Shown here: in pieces, positions 1 to 7,214 of the stretch
Numbering within the stretch: the stretch's first letter is position 1
How the letters are laid out: each line of letters begins with the position of its first letter
DNA from: Bryobacterales bacterium
GTDB taxonomy: Bacteria > Acidobacteriota > Terriglobia > Bryobacterales > Bryobacteraceae
Length of the DNA: 36,337 nucleotides
Direction: 5' to 3'
Assembly (NCBI GenBank): GCA_003136675.1
Contig: PLFE01000207.1
Span: 1 to 36,337 of the forward strand
Made by a program: the position numbers and the translations under genes
Notes under the pieces: generated by a model
Told to the model about the DNA's origin: nothing
What the model saw: the letters and a program-made list of their open reading frames with translations, nothing else
The model's database searches: none

Positions 1-474
1 AACATCGGCTCGAACATCATCAAAGAATCCGGCCCGATTGGTTTCAGCGTGAACCACAGCAAGGATCGAGACGCGGCCAAGAAGCTGCTGGACGCGATGA
101 AGAACCACTTCCGTCCGGAGTTTCTGAACCGTGTGGACGATATCGTGGTGTTCAGCGAACTGAGCAAGGAAAACCTGACGCGTATTGTAGATATCCAGCT
201 TGGCATCCTGGGCCGGATACTCGGGGACCGCAAGCTGAAGCTGGAAGTGACCCCGGCGGCGAAAGACACGTTGCTCGCCGAAGGTTATGATCCGGCGTTC
301 GGCGCCCGGCCGATGCGGCGGGCCATTCAGCGGCTGATACAAGATCCGCTGGCGCTGAAGCTGCTCGAAGGCGGCTTCGTCGCGGGAGACACGGTGAAAG
401 TGGACCCGGGCGAAGACGGCAATATGGTCTTCTCGAAAATTGAAGTGCCGGTTCACGAACCGGCACTCGCCTGA
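1..474 (+). CDS. clpB: ClpB disaggregase, C-terminal fragment (5' end outside window)
   Basis: This is the last 157 residues of a Hsp100 AAA+ chaperone; the frame is open from base 1, so the gene begins upstream. ClpB works with DnaK to pull apart aggregated proteins in the cytoplasm. Visible are the end of the second AAA+ large domain (SNIIKESG, then FRPEFLNRVDDIVVF, which carries the arginine region) and the D2 small domain with the sensor-2 motif GYDPAFGARPMRRAIQ. The tail IQDPLALKLLEG followed by GDTVKVD resembles ClpB more than ClpC, which usually has an acidic VEDxLSEELL tail. The diagnostic middle domain lies outside the window, so ClpC cannot be fully excluded. Its TGA stop directly abuts the stop of the convergent esterase gene, with no spacer. 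Confidence 0.85.
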   Translation, partial: NIGSNIIKESGPIGFSVNHSKDRDAAKKLLDAMKNHFRPEFLNRVDDIVVFSELSKENLTRIVDIQLGILGRILGDRKLKLEVTPAAKDTLLAEGYDPAFGARPMRRAIQRLIQDPLALKLLEGGFVAGDTVKVDPGEDGNMVFSKIEVPVHEPALA

Positions 475-1965
475 TCACTCAGCCGACGTAAACGGCGAGG
501 CCGGTAATCCGGCGTCGTTGTAGAGGTTGATGACGGTAGTTGTGTTCCGCCAGCCGTAACGCACAACCTGAGGGCGTGGCACGTCGTGGCTTTCGACGAC
601 GATGCTGCGCCCTTCGATTTTTGCCGTCGCCGGCATGAACTTCTTGTCGACGCCCGCAATCTCAAACCCGACTAACTCACCACCGCGCGCCTGAAGCCCC
701 TCCGCGTGATCGAACCAAACCCGCATCCCAGAGCCCTCAACCGTAGCCTGCCGGAACAGCGGCCCCGAATACTCCACCTTCTCGCCATAAGCGATTGCGC
801 GCGCGCCCAAAGCCAGCCGCGCGCCCACGTCCTGCTTATCCGCCGGATGCACGTTGGTGGAATCGCCAATATCAATGGTCACGGCCATCGCCGTATTCGC
901 CACCGCCAGCGTGCGCCGCTGGGCTTCCCTCACCACCGACCAGTTTTCCGAAGCATTGGTCCCGAAGTTGGCAATCTGCACATAGAGGAACGGGAAATCG
1001 CCAACATGCCAGTGCGCTCGCCAGTCCGCAATCATGCCGGAGAACGCTTTCTCATATAACCCTGCGCGGTCGGGAGATGCGTTCGATTCACCCTGATACC
1101 AAATGGCGCCCTTAATGGGAAAGTCTACAAAGGGGGCGATCATGCCGTTGTAGAGCGCGGCGGGCGCCCAGGACTCCGGCGCCGGATGCCAATCGTGATG
1201 CGGGGGTGGTTGTCCCGCCTTCTTCGCCGCTTCGTCCTCGCGTTTTTCCGCGGCGATCATCATGGGGACCTCCGGCTGCTCATCGGCCATCTTCGCCCAG
1301 GCGGCGAAAATGGGCATCAACGAAGCATCCCGGGAAATGCCGTCGAGGCTCATCCATGCCTCCACCGGCGTGCCGCCCCAGGTGGAATCGATCAGCCCGA
1401 TCGGCACATTCTCTTTACTCTGTATATCGCGGCCGAAGAAAAACGCCGCCGCCGAAAAGCCGGCCGCGGTTTCCGGAGTGCAAACGGTCCAGGAAGCGTG
1501 CGCGTCCGCCAGAGGGTAGTTGGAAGTCTTCTTGGGGATAAGCAGCAGCCGCATTTTGGGGTTCGTCGCGGAATTGATTTCAGCATCGGAGTTATTAATC
1601 ACCGCGCTCCCGGTAAATCCTTTCAGCGGCATTTCCATATTGGACTGGCCCGACGCAAACCAGACATCGCCCACCAGAACGTCTTCGAGGGTGATTGTGT
1701 TCGATCCCGATACCCTCACTTCATAAGGACCACCGGCGGGCAAAGGCGGTAGGTAAACGCTCCATCGCCCGTATTTGTCGCTGGTGTCAGAGCCGGTCGC
1801 GCCATTCAGAGAAACCGAAACGGCGTCGCCTGGATCGGACCAACCCCAAATATGAATGGGCCGGTCGCGCTGCAAAACCATGTGGCTGCTCAGGAATTGG
1901 GGAAGGCGGACTTCGGAGATCGCAAAGGGAGCCGCCAGGGAAATAAGGAATAGGATACGGAGCAC
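475..1965 (-). CDS. Secreted sialate O-acetylesterase-like SGNH esterase
   Basis: A 496-residue carbohydrate esterase of the SASA/SGNH type that likely removes acetyl groups from sugar residues outside the cytoplasm. It starts with a signal peptide (LRILFLISLAAPFAIS), followed by the family's N-terminal beta domain (LPQFLSSHMVLQRD). The nucleophile-serine block is SGQSNMEMPL near residue 107. Further conserved blocks are STWGGTPVEAWMS, AIWYQGESNA, and the C-terminal Asp/His block DSTNVHPADKQDVG. Length is normal for the family. The substrate cannot be told from sequence; in soil acidobacteria these enzymes usually act on plant or microbial polysaccharides rather than sialic acid. It runs convergent to clpB and appears monocistronic. 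Confidence 0.88.
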   Translation of the reverse strand: MLRILFLISLAAPFAISEVRLPQFLSSHMVLQRDRPIHIWGWSDPGDAVSVSLNGATGSDTSDKYGRWSVYLPPLPAGGPYEVRVSGSNTITLEDVLVGDVWFASGQSNMEMPLKGFTGSAVINNSDAEINSATNPKMRLLLIPKKTSNYPLADAHASWTVCTPETAAGFSAAAFFFGRDIQSKENVPIGLIDSTWGGTPVEAWMSLDGISRDASLMPIFAAWAKMADEQPEVPMMIAAEKREDEAAKKAGQPPPHHDWHPAPESWAPAALYNGMIAPFVDFPIKGAIWYQGESNASPDRAGLYEKAFSGMIADWRAHWHVGDFPFLYVQIANFGTNASENWSVVREAQRRTLAVANTAMAVTIDIGDSTNVHPADKQDVGARLALGARAIAYGEKVEYSGPLFRQATVEGSGMRVWFDHAEGLQARGGELVGFEIAGVDKKFMPATAKIEGRSIVVESHDVPRPQVVRYGWRNTTTVINLYNDAGLPASPFTSAE

Positions 1966-2013
1966 CCGGTTATTAAATCACAAGCCTGCCGGAAGCGCCG
2001 GCCATCGCCTTAC

Positions 2014-2493
2014 AAAACTAGCGGTAAGCCCGGCTACCCCCTCAACGCTATCAACACTTCCACGCACGCGGTAGCGAACTTGGACGTTGCCGGGGACGGA
2101 AACCAGCCGGTAAGAATCATTACCGATCCAGCCAGCAACTACGCGGTCGTCGTCGAGGAGAATTCATCCGGCGGCTACCCGTTGCCGGCGTCAGCCTACC
2201 TGCTGAACACCTCGACGAACAAGTTCGTCCAGGTACTCTTCTCCAGCGCGCCGGGCGGAATGGCGATCATTAACAGTGTCGGCGCGGCTGCGTTCGCGCC
2301 GAATGGTAAATCGGTCTGGATGCTGCTCTCCTGCGGGTTCGGCGTGTTTGTGCCGAACTGCTCCGACGATTCTGGCCAGATCTATCTAGCGGGCTTTAGC
2401 ATTCCGTCGGGGGCGGTGATCTCTTACCAGGCGGTGCCAGGGCAGTTCTCGGACTACTCCGAGTACGTGCAGTCGGTCGCCTTCCCTCGTTAA
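2014..2493 (+). pseudogene. Remnant of a secreted beta-propeller protein, 5' end missing
   Basis: An open frame runs from about 1954 to the stop at 2491-2493, and protein-like sequence begins near 2014. It reads like the last blades of a YncE/NHL-type propeller: SGKPGYPLNAI, then IITDPASNYAVVVEE, an AFAPNGKSVW blade turn, and a C-terminal YVQSVAFPR. There is no ATG. The only in-frame candidates are a TTG at 2080, inside a blade and without a ribosome site, so no signal peptide or N-terminal half exists. The upstream edge lies beside the start of the divergent esterase gene. I read it as a 5'-truncated leftover. A short expressed protein from TTG 2080 (137 residues) is possible but less likely. 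Confidence 0.55.
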
Positions 2494-2526
2494 ATAAGGA
2501 ACATCCCCGCCCTGTTAACCTGATCC

Positions 2527-3054
2527 TTGCCAAGAATCCTCGACGTCGGCTGCGGAATCAACAAACGTCCCGGCTCCATCGGCATCGACCGCAACCCCTC
2601 GACCGCCGCCGACGTCATTTGCGATCTCGATCATTTCCCCTACCCGTTCGCGGACCGCGCGTTCGACGAACTCTACGCCATCCACGTCATCGAGCACGTC
2701 ACCGACATCATCCGCACCATGGAGGAATTTCATCGCCTGGTCCGGCGCGGCGGCCTCATCCACATCGAAACCCCGCATTACACCGACTTCAGCTCCTTCT
2801 GCGACCCCACCCACAAGCACCACCTCACCAGCTATTCCTTCCGTTATTTTGGAGAAAATAACGCCGGTTTCGGCTACTACTCTTCCGTACGATTTCGCGA
2901 ACGCAAAGTCGAGGTGAAGCTGTTGCAACTCTGGCGTCTTCTGGGATTCGAGTTCCTGGTCAACCATGTTCCGCGCTTCCGCCGTTTTTGGGAGCATTAT
3001 CTCTGCTTCGTCATCCGCGGCAAAGTCCTGATCTTCGAATTCGAGCCCCTATGA
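2527..3054 (+). CDS. Class I SAM-dependent methyltransferase (type 11)
   Basis: A 175-residue small methyltransferase. The SAM-binding glycine loop ILDVGCGINK sits at the very start, followed by GIDRNP (the acidic residue that would contact the ribose), CDLDHFPYPFADRAFD (motif II region), and the ExH segment HVIEHV that is typical of type 11 enzymes. The C-terminal half is basic and aromatic. The start is the TTG at 2527, chosen because the glycine loop lies only a few residues in and there is a stop just upstream. The gene overlaps yraN by ATGA, which implies translational coupling. The substrate is unknown; close types often sit in polysaccharide or lipid modification loci. Confidence 0.8.
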   Translation: MPRILDVGCGINKRPGSIGIDRNPSTAADVICDLDHFPYPFADRAFDELYAIHVIEHVTDIIRTMEEFHRLVRRGGLIHIETPHYTDFSSFCDPTHKHHLTSYSFRYFGENNAGFGYYSSVRFRERKVEVKLLQLWRLLGFEFLVNHVPRFRRFWEHYLCFVIRGKVLIFEFEPL

Positions 3055-3482
3055 ACTGGTTCGCCAACATGTCCGATGCACTCCGGCAAAACGTCCAGCG
3101 GCGCCGCATGACACCGGAACGCGCCCGTGCCCGTCGCGGGGAGGACATGGCGCACCGGTTTCTCGAGAAGAAAGGCTACCAGGTGGTGGGCCGGAACTAT
3201 CGCACCCCCGCCGGCGGCAATGAAGTGGACCTGATCGCCTGGCAGAAAGACCACCTGGTGTTTATCGAGGTGAAGACACGCGACGATGGGACGGCGTCCG
3301 CGCCGGAGCGCGCCGTGACTCCCGAAAAACAGCGCCGCATTATTCGCGCCGCCATGGATTATTCGCGGCGGGCCAAGGTGGAATGGGGCCTTGTCCGGTT
3401 TGACGTGGTGGCGATTACCGAATCCAAGCCGCCGGTACTGGAACTGTTCGTAGACGCGTTCGGCGCACGGGGTTCGATATAA
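3051..3482 (+). CDS. yraN: YraN/UPF0102 family endonuclease-fold protein
   Basis: A 143-residue member of the UPF0102 family, which has a Holliday-junction-resolvase-like restriction-endonuclease fold and is of uncertain cellular role. The signature is clear: RGEDMAHRFLEKKGYQVVGR, then GNEVDLIAWQKDHLVFIEVKTR, with the E-VDLIA...EVK nuclease core, followed by PEKQRRI. The ATG at 3051 overlaps the methyltransferase stop (ATGA) and fits the family length with a 20-30 residue basic N-terminal extension. The GxEVDLI glycine-glutamate pair reads GNEVDLI here, so the usual Gly-Glu is Asn-Glu. GalT begins about 28 nt downstream. Confidence 0.88.
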   Translation: MNWFANMSDALRQNVQRRRMTPERARARRGEDMAHRFLEKKGYQVVGRNYRTPAGGNEVDLIAWQKDHLVFIEVKTRDDGTASAPERAVTPEKQRRIIRAAMDYSRRAKVEWGLVRFDVVAITESKPPVLELFVDAFGARGSI

Positions 3483-3510
3483 GGGCCGGCGGCTCGATAT
3501 ATTGGTAGTC

Positions 3511-4512
3511 TTGCCAGAACTGAGAAAAGACCCCATTACCGATCGCTGGGTCATTATTGCCACCGACCGCGCCCAGCGTCCCAGCGATTTCGCGCGCGAG
3601 CCGGTGGAGTTCACTCCCGGCCGCATCTGCCCGTTTTGTCCCGGCATGGAGACCAAGACGCCGCCGGAGGTGCTGGCCATTCGCGATGGCGGCGCGCCCA
3701 ATCAACCCGGCTGGTCGTTGCGGGTGGTGCCGAATAAACTTCCACTGCTGGGGATCGAAGGCGAATTGAACCGGCAGGGCGAGGGGATGTTCGACAAAAT
3801 GGACGGCCTGGGCGCGCACGAGGTCATTATTGAGACCAGCGTCCACACGGAAAACCTGGCCAGCATGCCCGAAAAACAAGTGGAGCGCGTGGTGTGGGCG
3901 TTTCGCGAACGCGTCCTCGACTTGAAGAAGGACAAGCGTCTGCGGTATATTTTGCTGTTCAAGAATTACGGCGCGGCCGCGGGCGCGACCATGGAACATC
4001 CCCATTCCCAGTTGATCGCGCTGCCGGTGGTTCCCAAGCGCGTGCAGGAAGAGATGGACGGCGCCATCAAGTATTTCGGGTTTAAAGAGCGCTGCGTGTT
4101 CTGCGACCTGATCCGGCAGGAGATGAAAGACCAGACGCGCGTGGTTTCCGAAACCGACCGGTTCGTGGTGATCGAGCCATGGGCCTCGCGGTTTCCGTTC
4201 GAGACCTGGATCTTACCGCGGCGTCACCAATCGCATTTCGAATCAATCGATCAGAAGGATCTGGAAGGCCTCGCCTTCGTGCTCCGTTCCACGTTACGCA
4301 AACTCGAGCGCGTGCTGGAGAAGCCGGCGTACAACTTCGTGATCCACACCGCCCCGGTTCAAGACGCCGCGAGCGATTATTTCCACTGGCACATTGAACT
4401 GATGCCGAAGCTCACGAAACTCGCGGGGTTTGAATGGGGCACGGGCTTTTATACGAACCCTACGCCGCCGGAAGAATCGGCCAGGTTTCTGCGTGATGCG
4501 GGGCTGAGTTGA
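3511..4512 (+). CDS. galT: Galactose-1-phosphate uridylyltransferase
   Basis: GalT exchanges UDP between UDP-glucose and galactose-1-phosphate in the Leloir pathway. The 333-residue protein begins PELRKDPITDRWVIIATDR, the family N-terminus. It carries the zinc pair CPFC near residue 46 and the active-site HPH at residues 163-165 (HPHSQLIALP), the second histidine being the uridylylated nucleophile. A second CVFC pair and the C-terminal HIT-like block FHWHIELMPK are also present. I chose the TTG at 3511 because it gives the usual MPELRKDP start; a TTG at 3502 would add three residues. No good ribosome site precedes either. No other Leloir gene lies beside it. It converges on recA with a 14-nt gap. 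Confidence 0.9.
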   Translation: MPELRKDPITDRWVIIATDRAQRPSDFAREPVEFTPGRICPFCPGMETKTPPEVLAIRDGGAPNQPGWSLRVVPNKLPLLGIEGELNRQGEGMFDKMDGLGAHEVIIETSVHTENLASMPEKQVERVVWAFRERVLDLKKDKRLRYILLFKNYGAAAGATMEHPHSQLIALPVVPKRVQEEMDGAIKYFGFKERCVFCDLIRQEMKDQTRVVSETDRFVVIEPWASRFPFETWILPRRHQSHFESIDQKDLEGLAFVLRSTLRKLERVLEKPAYNFVIHTAPVQDAASDYFHWHIELMPKLTKLAGFEWGTGFYTNPTPPEESARFLRDAGLS

Positions 4513-4526
4513 GGACGTTTGCCCGG

Positions 4527-5591
4527 CTAAAGTAACGTCGCCTGCTTCCGAGCGGGGGGCGTAACGGCCTCAGGTGGCGTGGTTCCGTCAATCTTCACCG
4601 TCAGCTTCAGCACTCCGCGCAATTCCCCATCCAGCTTCATGGTCATTTCCGTATGGTCGCGCAAGTACTGGCGGGCGTTCTCGCGGCCCTGCCCGATGCG
4701 TTCGCCTTTGTAACTGAACCAGGAGCCCGACTTCTCCACCAAGTTTTCCTTCACCCCGATATCCAGCAGATCCCCTTCGCGGGAAATCCCTTCGCCATAA
4801 ATGATGTCGAATTCGGCTTCCCGAAACGGCGACGCCACCTTATTCTTCACAATCTTCACCTTCGTTCGATTGCCCACCGTCGTCTCGCCATCCTTAATGG
4901 CGGCCATGCGCCGCACTTCCATCCGCACGGAACAGTAGAACTTCAGCGCGCGCCCACCTGTGGTGGTTTCGGGGCTCCCGAACATCACGCCAATCTTCTC
5001 GCGAATCTGGTTAATGAAAATCAAGCAGGTGTTGGTGCGGCTCACCGTACCAGTCAGCTTGCGCAGCGCCTGGGACATCAGCCGCGCGTGGAGCCCCATG
5101 TGGCTGTCGCCCATCTCGCCTTCGAGTTCGGCCTTGGGAACGAGGGCGGCGACGGAATCCACCACAATCACCTCGATGGTGCCGGAATTGACCAGTGCGT
5201 TGGTGATTTCGAGGGCTTGCTCGCCGTGGTCCGGCTGCGAAACCAGGAGGTTGTCGATATCCACGCCCAGTTTTCGCGCATAGGCTGGGTCCAGCGCGTG
5301 CTCGGCATCAATAAAAGCCGCCGTGCCGCCTTCTTTCTGAGCCTGAGCGATGATCTGCAGGGCCAGTGTGGTTTTGCCCGAGGATTCCGGGCCGTAGATT
5401 TCAATGACGCGGCCGCGCGGCACGCCCCCCACTCCCAACGCGGAATCGATGGAGATGGAACCGGTCGGGATGACGTCCACGGCGGTGACGGCATTCGACC
5501 CGAGGCGCAGGATCGATCCCTTGCCGAACTGTTTTTCGAGAGCGACCAGGGTCTGGTCAATGGTTTTCTGGCGAAGTTCGAGAGTACTCAT
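4527..5591 (-). CDS. recA: RecA recombinase
   Basis: RecA forms filaments on single-stranded DNA, drives strand exchange, and triggers LexA self-cleavage. The 354-residue product shows the P-loop [23 protein letters not shown], the Walker B region [19 protein letters not shown], the loop block [38 protein letters not shown] (loop L2), and the C-terminal domain. I set the start at the ATG at 5591 ([14 protein letters not shown]) because it matches the normal RecA length. A longer form from GTG/ATG at 5660-5663 would add 23 residues of low-complexity sequence and has a G-rich stretch too close to the start to be a normal ribosome site. Two LexA-like boxes lie 80-130 bp upstream. Confidence 0.97.
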   Translation of the reverse strand: MSTLELRQKTIDQTLVALEKQFGKGSILRLGSNAVTAVDVIPTGSISIDSALGVGGVPRGRVIEIYGPESSGKTTLALQIIAQAQKEGGTAAFIDAEHALDPAYARKLGVDIDNLLVSQPDHGEQALEITNALVNSGTIEVIVVDSVAALVPKAELEGEMGDSHMGLHARLMSQALRKLTGTVSRTNTCLIFINQIREKIGVMFGSPETTTGGRALKFYCSVRMEVRRMAAIKDGETTVGNRTKVKIVKNKVASPFREAEFDIIYGEGISREGDLLDIGVKENLVEKSGSWFSYKGERIGQGRENARQYLRDHTEMTMKLDGELRGVLKLTVKIDGTTPPEAVTPPARKQATLL

Positions 5592-5669
5592 GGTGGCAAT
5601 GCGGGAGTGTCCCGGGGGCGGGGAAGTTCTCACCCACGATCCAGCGAAACTCTCTTCCATCACTCCCCT

Positions 5670-5683
5670 AGTACCACAGATCT
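5670..5683 (-). promoter_or_regulatory. Candidate LexA box 1 upstream of recA
   Basis: The + strand reads AGTACCACAGATCT. It is 15/17 identical to the second copy when flanks are included (TAG before and AG after). It fits the dyad AGWAC-N4-GTWCT with one mismatch. The GTAC-N4-GTWC layout is that described for cyanobacterial LexA and close to the Bacillus GAAC-N4-GTTC box. Its place just upstream of recA supports SOS control. Function is inferred. Confidence 0.5.
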
Positions 5684-5707
5684 AGCCCGTTTAGGTCATC
5701 CGGGATT

Positions 5708-5721
5708 AGTACCAGAGTTCT
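5708..5721 (-). promoter_or_regulatory. Candidate LexA box 2 upstream of recA
   Basis: The + strand reads AGTACCAGAGTTCT, a full match to AGWAC-N4-GTWCT and to the cyanobacterial-type LexA consensus RGTACNNNDGTWCB as I recall it. It lies 38 bp from box 1 (start to start), so a dimer on each would be on nearly opposite faces or about 3.6 turns apart. Paired boxes at recA suggest cooperative repression. Confidence 0.6.
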
Positions 5722-5873
5722 AGTCCGGTATGCGAGCATTGAACTTATCAGACTTAGAGGCCAAAAGTAGGGACGATGTGAGGTTCCAGACTCCTCGCAA
5801 TGCGCCGAAGGTCCCATACTTTCGTACTATTTCTCGACCCTCATAACTCACCATAAATCACTAGGATCGACCC

Positions 5874-5882
5874 TGATACTTT
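5874..5882 (+). promoter_or_regulatory. Extended -10 candidate (TGATACTTT), far upstream of tadE-like gene
   Basis: TGATACTTT fits the extended -10 form TGN-TANNNT. It sits 8 nt after a TAGG, the same layout as the copy at 5929. It could be a second, upstream promoter for the first Tad-like module with a start near 5889. No -35 element is evident. The stretch 5725-5860 between recA and here shows nothing else I can name. Confidence 0.3.
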
Positions 5883-5900
5883 TACGTAACTAACTATCAA

Positions 5901-5921
5901 CCCTAGGCAGTAGACCTAGGG
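5901..5921 (+). repeat. Perfect 7-7-7 inverted repeat CCCTAGG-N7-CCTAGGG
   Basis: CCCTAGG (5901-5907) and CCTAGGG (5915-5921) flank CAGTAGA. The dyad lies directly upstream of the extended -10 of the first Tad-like gene, covering about -23 to -43 from the predicted transcript start. That is a usual place for an activator or repressor site. No regulator is encoded nearby. Confidence 0.4.
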
Positions 5922-5928
5922 GTTTCGG

Positions 5929-5937
5929 TGATATTCT
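5929..5937 (+). promoter_or_regulatory. Extended -10 promoter (TGATATTCT) of first Tad-like module
   Basis: TGA-TATTCT matches an extended -10. Six bases (AATCTT) separate it from the GTG at 5944, which places the expected transcription start on the start codon itself. The same element and spacing recur at 8971 before the paralogous gene. This predicts a leaderless mRNA, which would explain the lack of a ribosome site. Confidence 0.5.
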
Positions 5938-5943
5938 AATCTT

Positions 5944-6519
5944 GTGGCAGTAATATCACCTATGCAGAAATCGGGTAAGTCTTCCTCGAAAATAGTCTGT
6001 TCCCACCGCAAGCTTCGCCGCGGTTCCGAACTGATGGAATTCACATTGGTCTTGTTCCCCCTGTTGGCGTTCCTCACCGTGCTGGTGGATATCTCCTGGC
6101 CAATCGTTGCCAAGGCGGCCGTACAGCGCGCGGTCCGGGAAGGTGTGCGCCAGGGAATTACACTAACGGCCAGCCAAATGAACAATGGGGCTTGTCTCAC
6201 CGATACGGTGAAATCTATTGTGCAAAGCAACTCGATGGGCCTGCTCAACGGAGCCACGGGCCTGAGTTACATCAAGGTTAACTACTTCGCGGTACCGGCG
6301 CCGGGTTCCACCGCCCCGACCACCGATGTATCGGGTCAATCCAATGCCGATGCCTCTGGAAACATCATGCAGGTATCGGTGCAAGGGCTTCCGGTGGATC
6401 CGCTGATGCCGGTGATGGGCCTCGGGAACGTGGTGCCCGCCAGTCTCCCCATCAGCGTGTACTCTTCCGACCTGATCGAGCCCACAACGAACCCGCCCTG
6501 CGTAGGAGTTGCGCCATGA
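5944..6519 (+). CDS. TadE-like pseudopilin, module 1 first gene
   Basis: A 191-residue TadE/TadG-type protein. A basic leader (KLRRG) precedes a type IV-pilin-like site, Gly then SELMEF with Glu at +5 and Phe at +6, running into a single membrane helix (TLVLFPLLAFLTVLVDISW). Such proteins are processed by a TadV/CpaA-type prepilin peptidase and act as minor pilins of Tad pili. The outer domain ends in NPPCVG and has one earlier conserved Cys (GACLTD), so a disulfide is possible. The GTG at 5944 is preferred over the ATG at 5962 because the promoter-to-GTG spacing is shared with the paralogue at 8987. It overlaps the next gene by ATGA. By eye it is about three quarters identical to the 8987 paralogue. 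Confidence 0.78.
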   Translation: MAVISPMQKSGKSSSKIVCSHRKLRRGSELMEFTLVLFPLLAFLTVLVDISWPIVAKAAVQRAVREGVRQGITLTASQMNNGACLTDTVKSIVQSNSMGLLNGATGLSYIKVNYFAVPAPGSTAPTTDVSGQSNADASGNIMQVSVQGLPVDPLMPVMGLGNVVPASLPISVYSSDLIEPTTNPPCVGVAP

Positions 6520-7214
6520 CGAACTGCCCGCAAATGGCGATCAAGAGAAGGCGAACATCGGCCGGCGGATCACTCGTCGAGTTCATGTTTGTCTCCCTGA
6601 TGCTGATCCCGCTATTTCTTGGAGCTGGCGTGCTTGGGGTGGATCTCATCCGCACGCTACAGACTGTGCAATTGGCGAGGGATGCCGGACACATGTATGC
6701 GAGGGGTATTGATTTCTCCCAGCCCGGTAACGACACCATTCTGTATCAACTGGGGTCTTCCCTGGGGCTAAGCAACGCGGCCAATGCGAGCGCGGTCGTT
6801 ATTCTCTCGAACCTGATCTATGTGGACCAGTCGCAGTGCCAGGCGGCGGGCGCCTGGAATAGCGTCACCAACATGCCCAACGGGTGCACGAACTATCAGA
6901 AATGGGTCTTCACGCAGCGCCTGGAGTTCGGCAATGTGTCCATGCGCACCAGCAACCTCGGAGGGCCCCTGACCAGCGGTCCGACCGGCGTGAATCCCGA
7001 TCCTACTACCGGCAAGATTTCGCAGTTTCAGTATGTGACCCAGGCCGGCGCAGTGGCGAATTTCAATTCCATCAACCCCTATTCCAACGTGAGCGGCGTA
7101 ATCAGTGGTCTGCCATCCGGCCAAACTTTGTATTTGGCCGAAGCCGCGGCGACCGCCTGGCAGCTCCAACCCTTCTTTGGCAATGCAGCGACATACTCAT
7201 TCGGAATGTTCTAA
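6516..7214 (+). CDS. TadE/TadF-like pilin-like protein, module 1 second gene
   Basis: A 232-residue membrane-anchored protein. It has a prepilin-like site (SAG, then GSLVEF with Glu at +5) and one helix (MFVSLMLIPLFLGAGVLGVDL). The outer domain contains LARDAGHMYARG, a region common to TadE/TadG-like proteins. It has two conserved Cys around a WNSVTNMPNG loop (SQCQA and GCTNY). Its ATG overlaps the previous stop (ATGA), so the two are probably made together and may pair as minor pilins. It is strongly similar to the gene at 9543. The following VWA gene begins inside its end. Confidence 0.72.
   Translation: MTNCPQMAIKRRRTSAGGSLVEFMFVSLMLIPLFLGAGVLGVDLIRTLQTVQLARDAGHMYARGIDFSQPGNDTILYQLGSSLGLSNAANASAVVILSNLIYVDQSQCQAAGAWNSVTNMPNGCTNYQKWVFTQRLEFGNVSMRTSNLGGPLTSGPTGVNPDPTTGKISQFQYVTQAGAVANFNSINPYSNVSGVISGLPSGQTLYLAEAAATAWQLQPFFGNAATYSFGMF

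Noticed and set aside
4653-5723. Long + strand frame of 356 codons opposite recA
   Set aside because: It is the antisense shadow of recA; the minus-strand frame has all RecA motifs and the + frame has no family features.
5725-5943. Possible small RNA or tRNA in the recA-pilin spacer
   Set aside because: No cloverleaf, terminator or known RNA motif is visible; only promoter-like and dyad elements.
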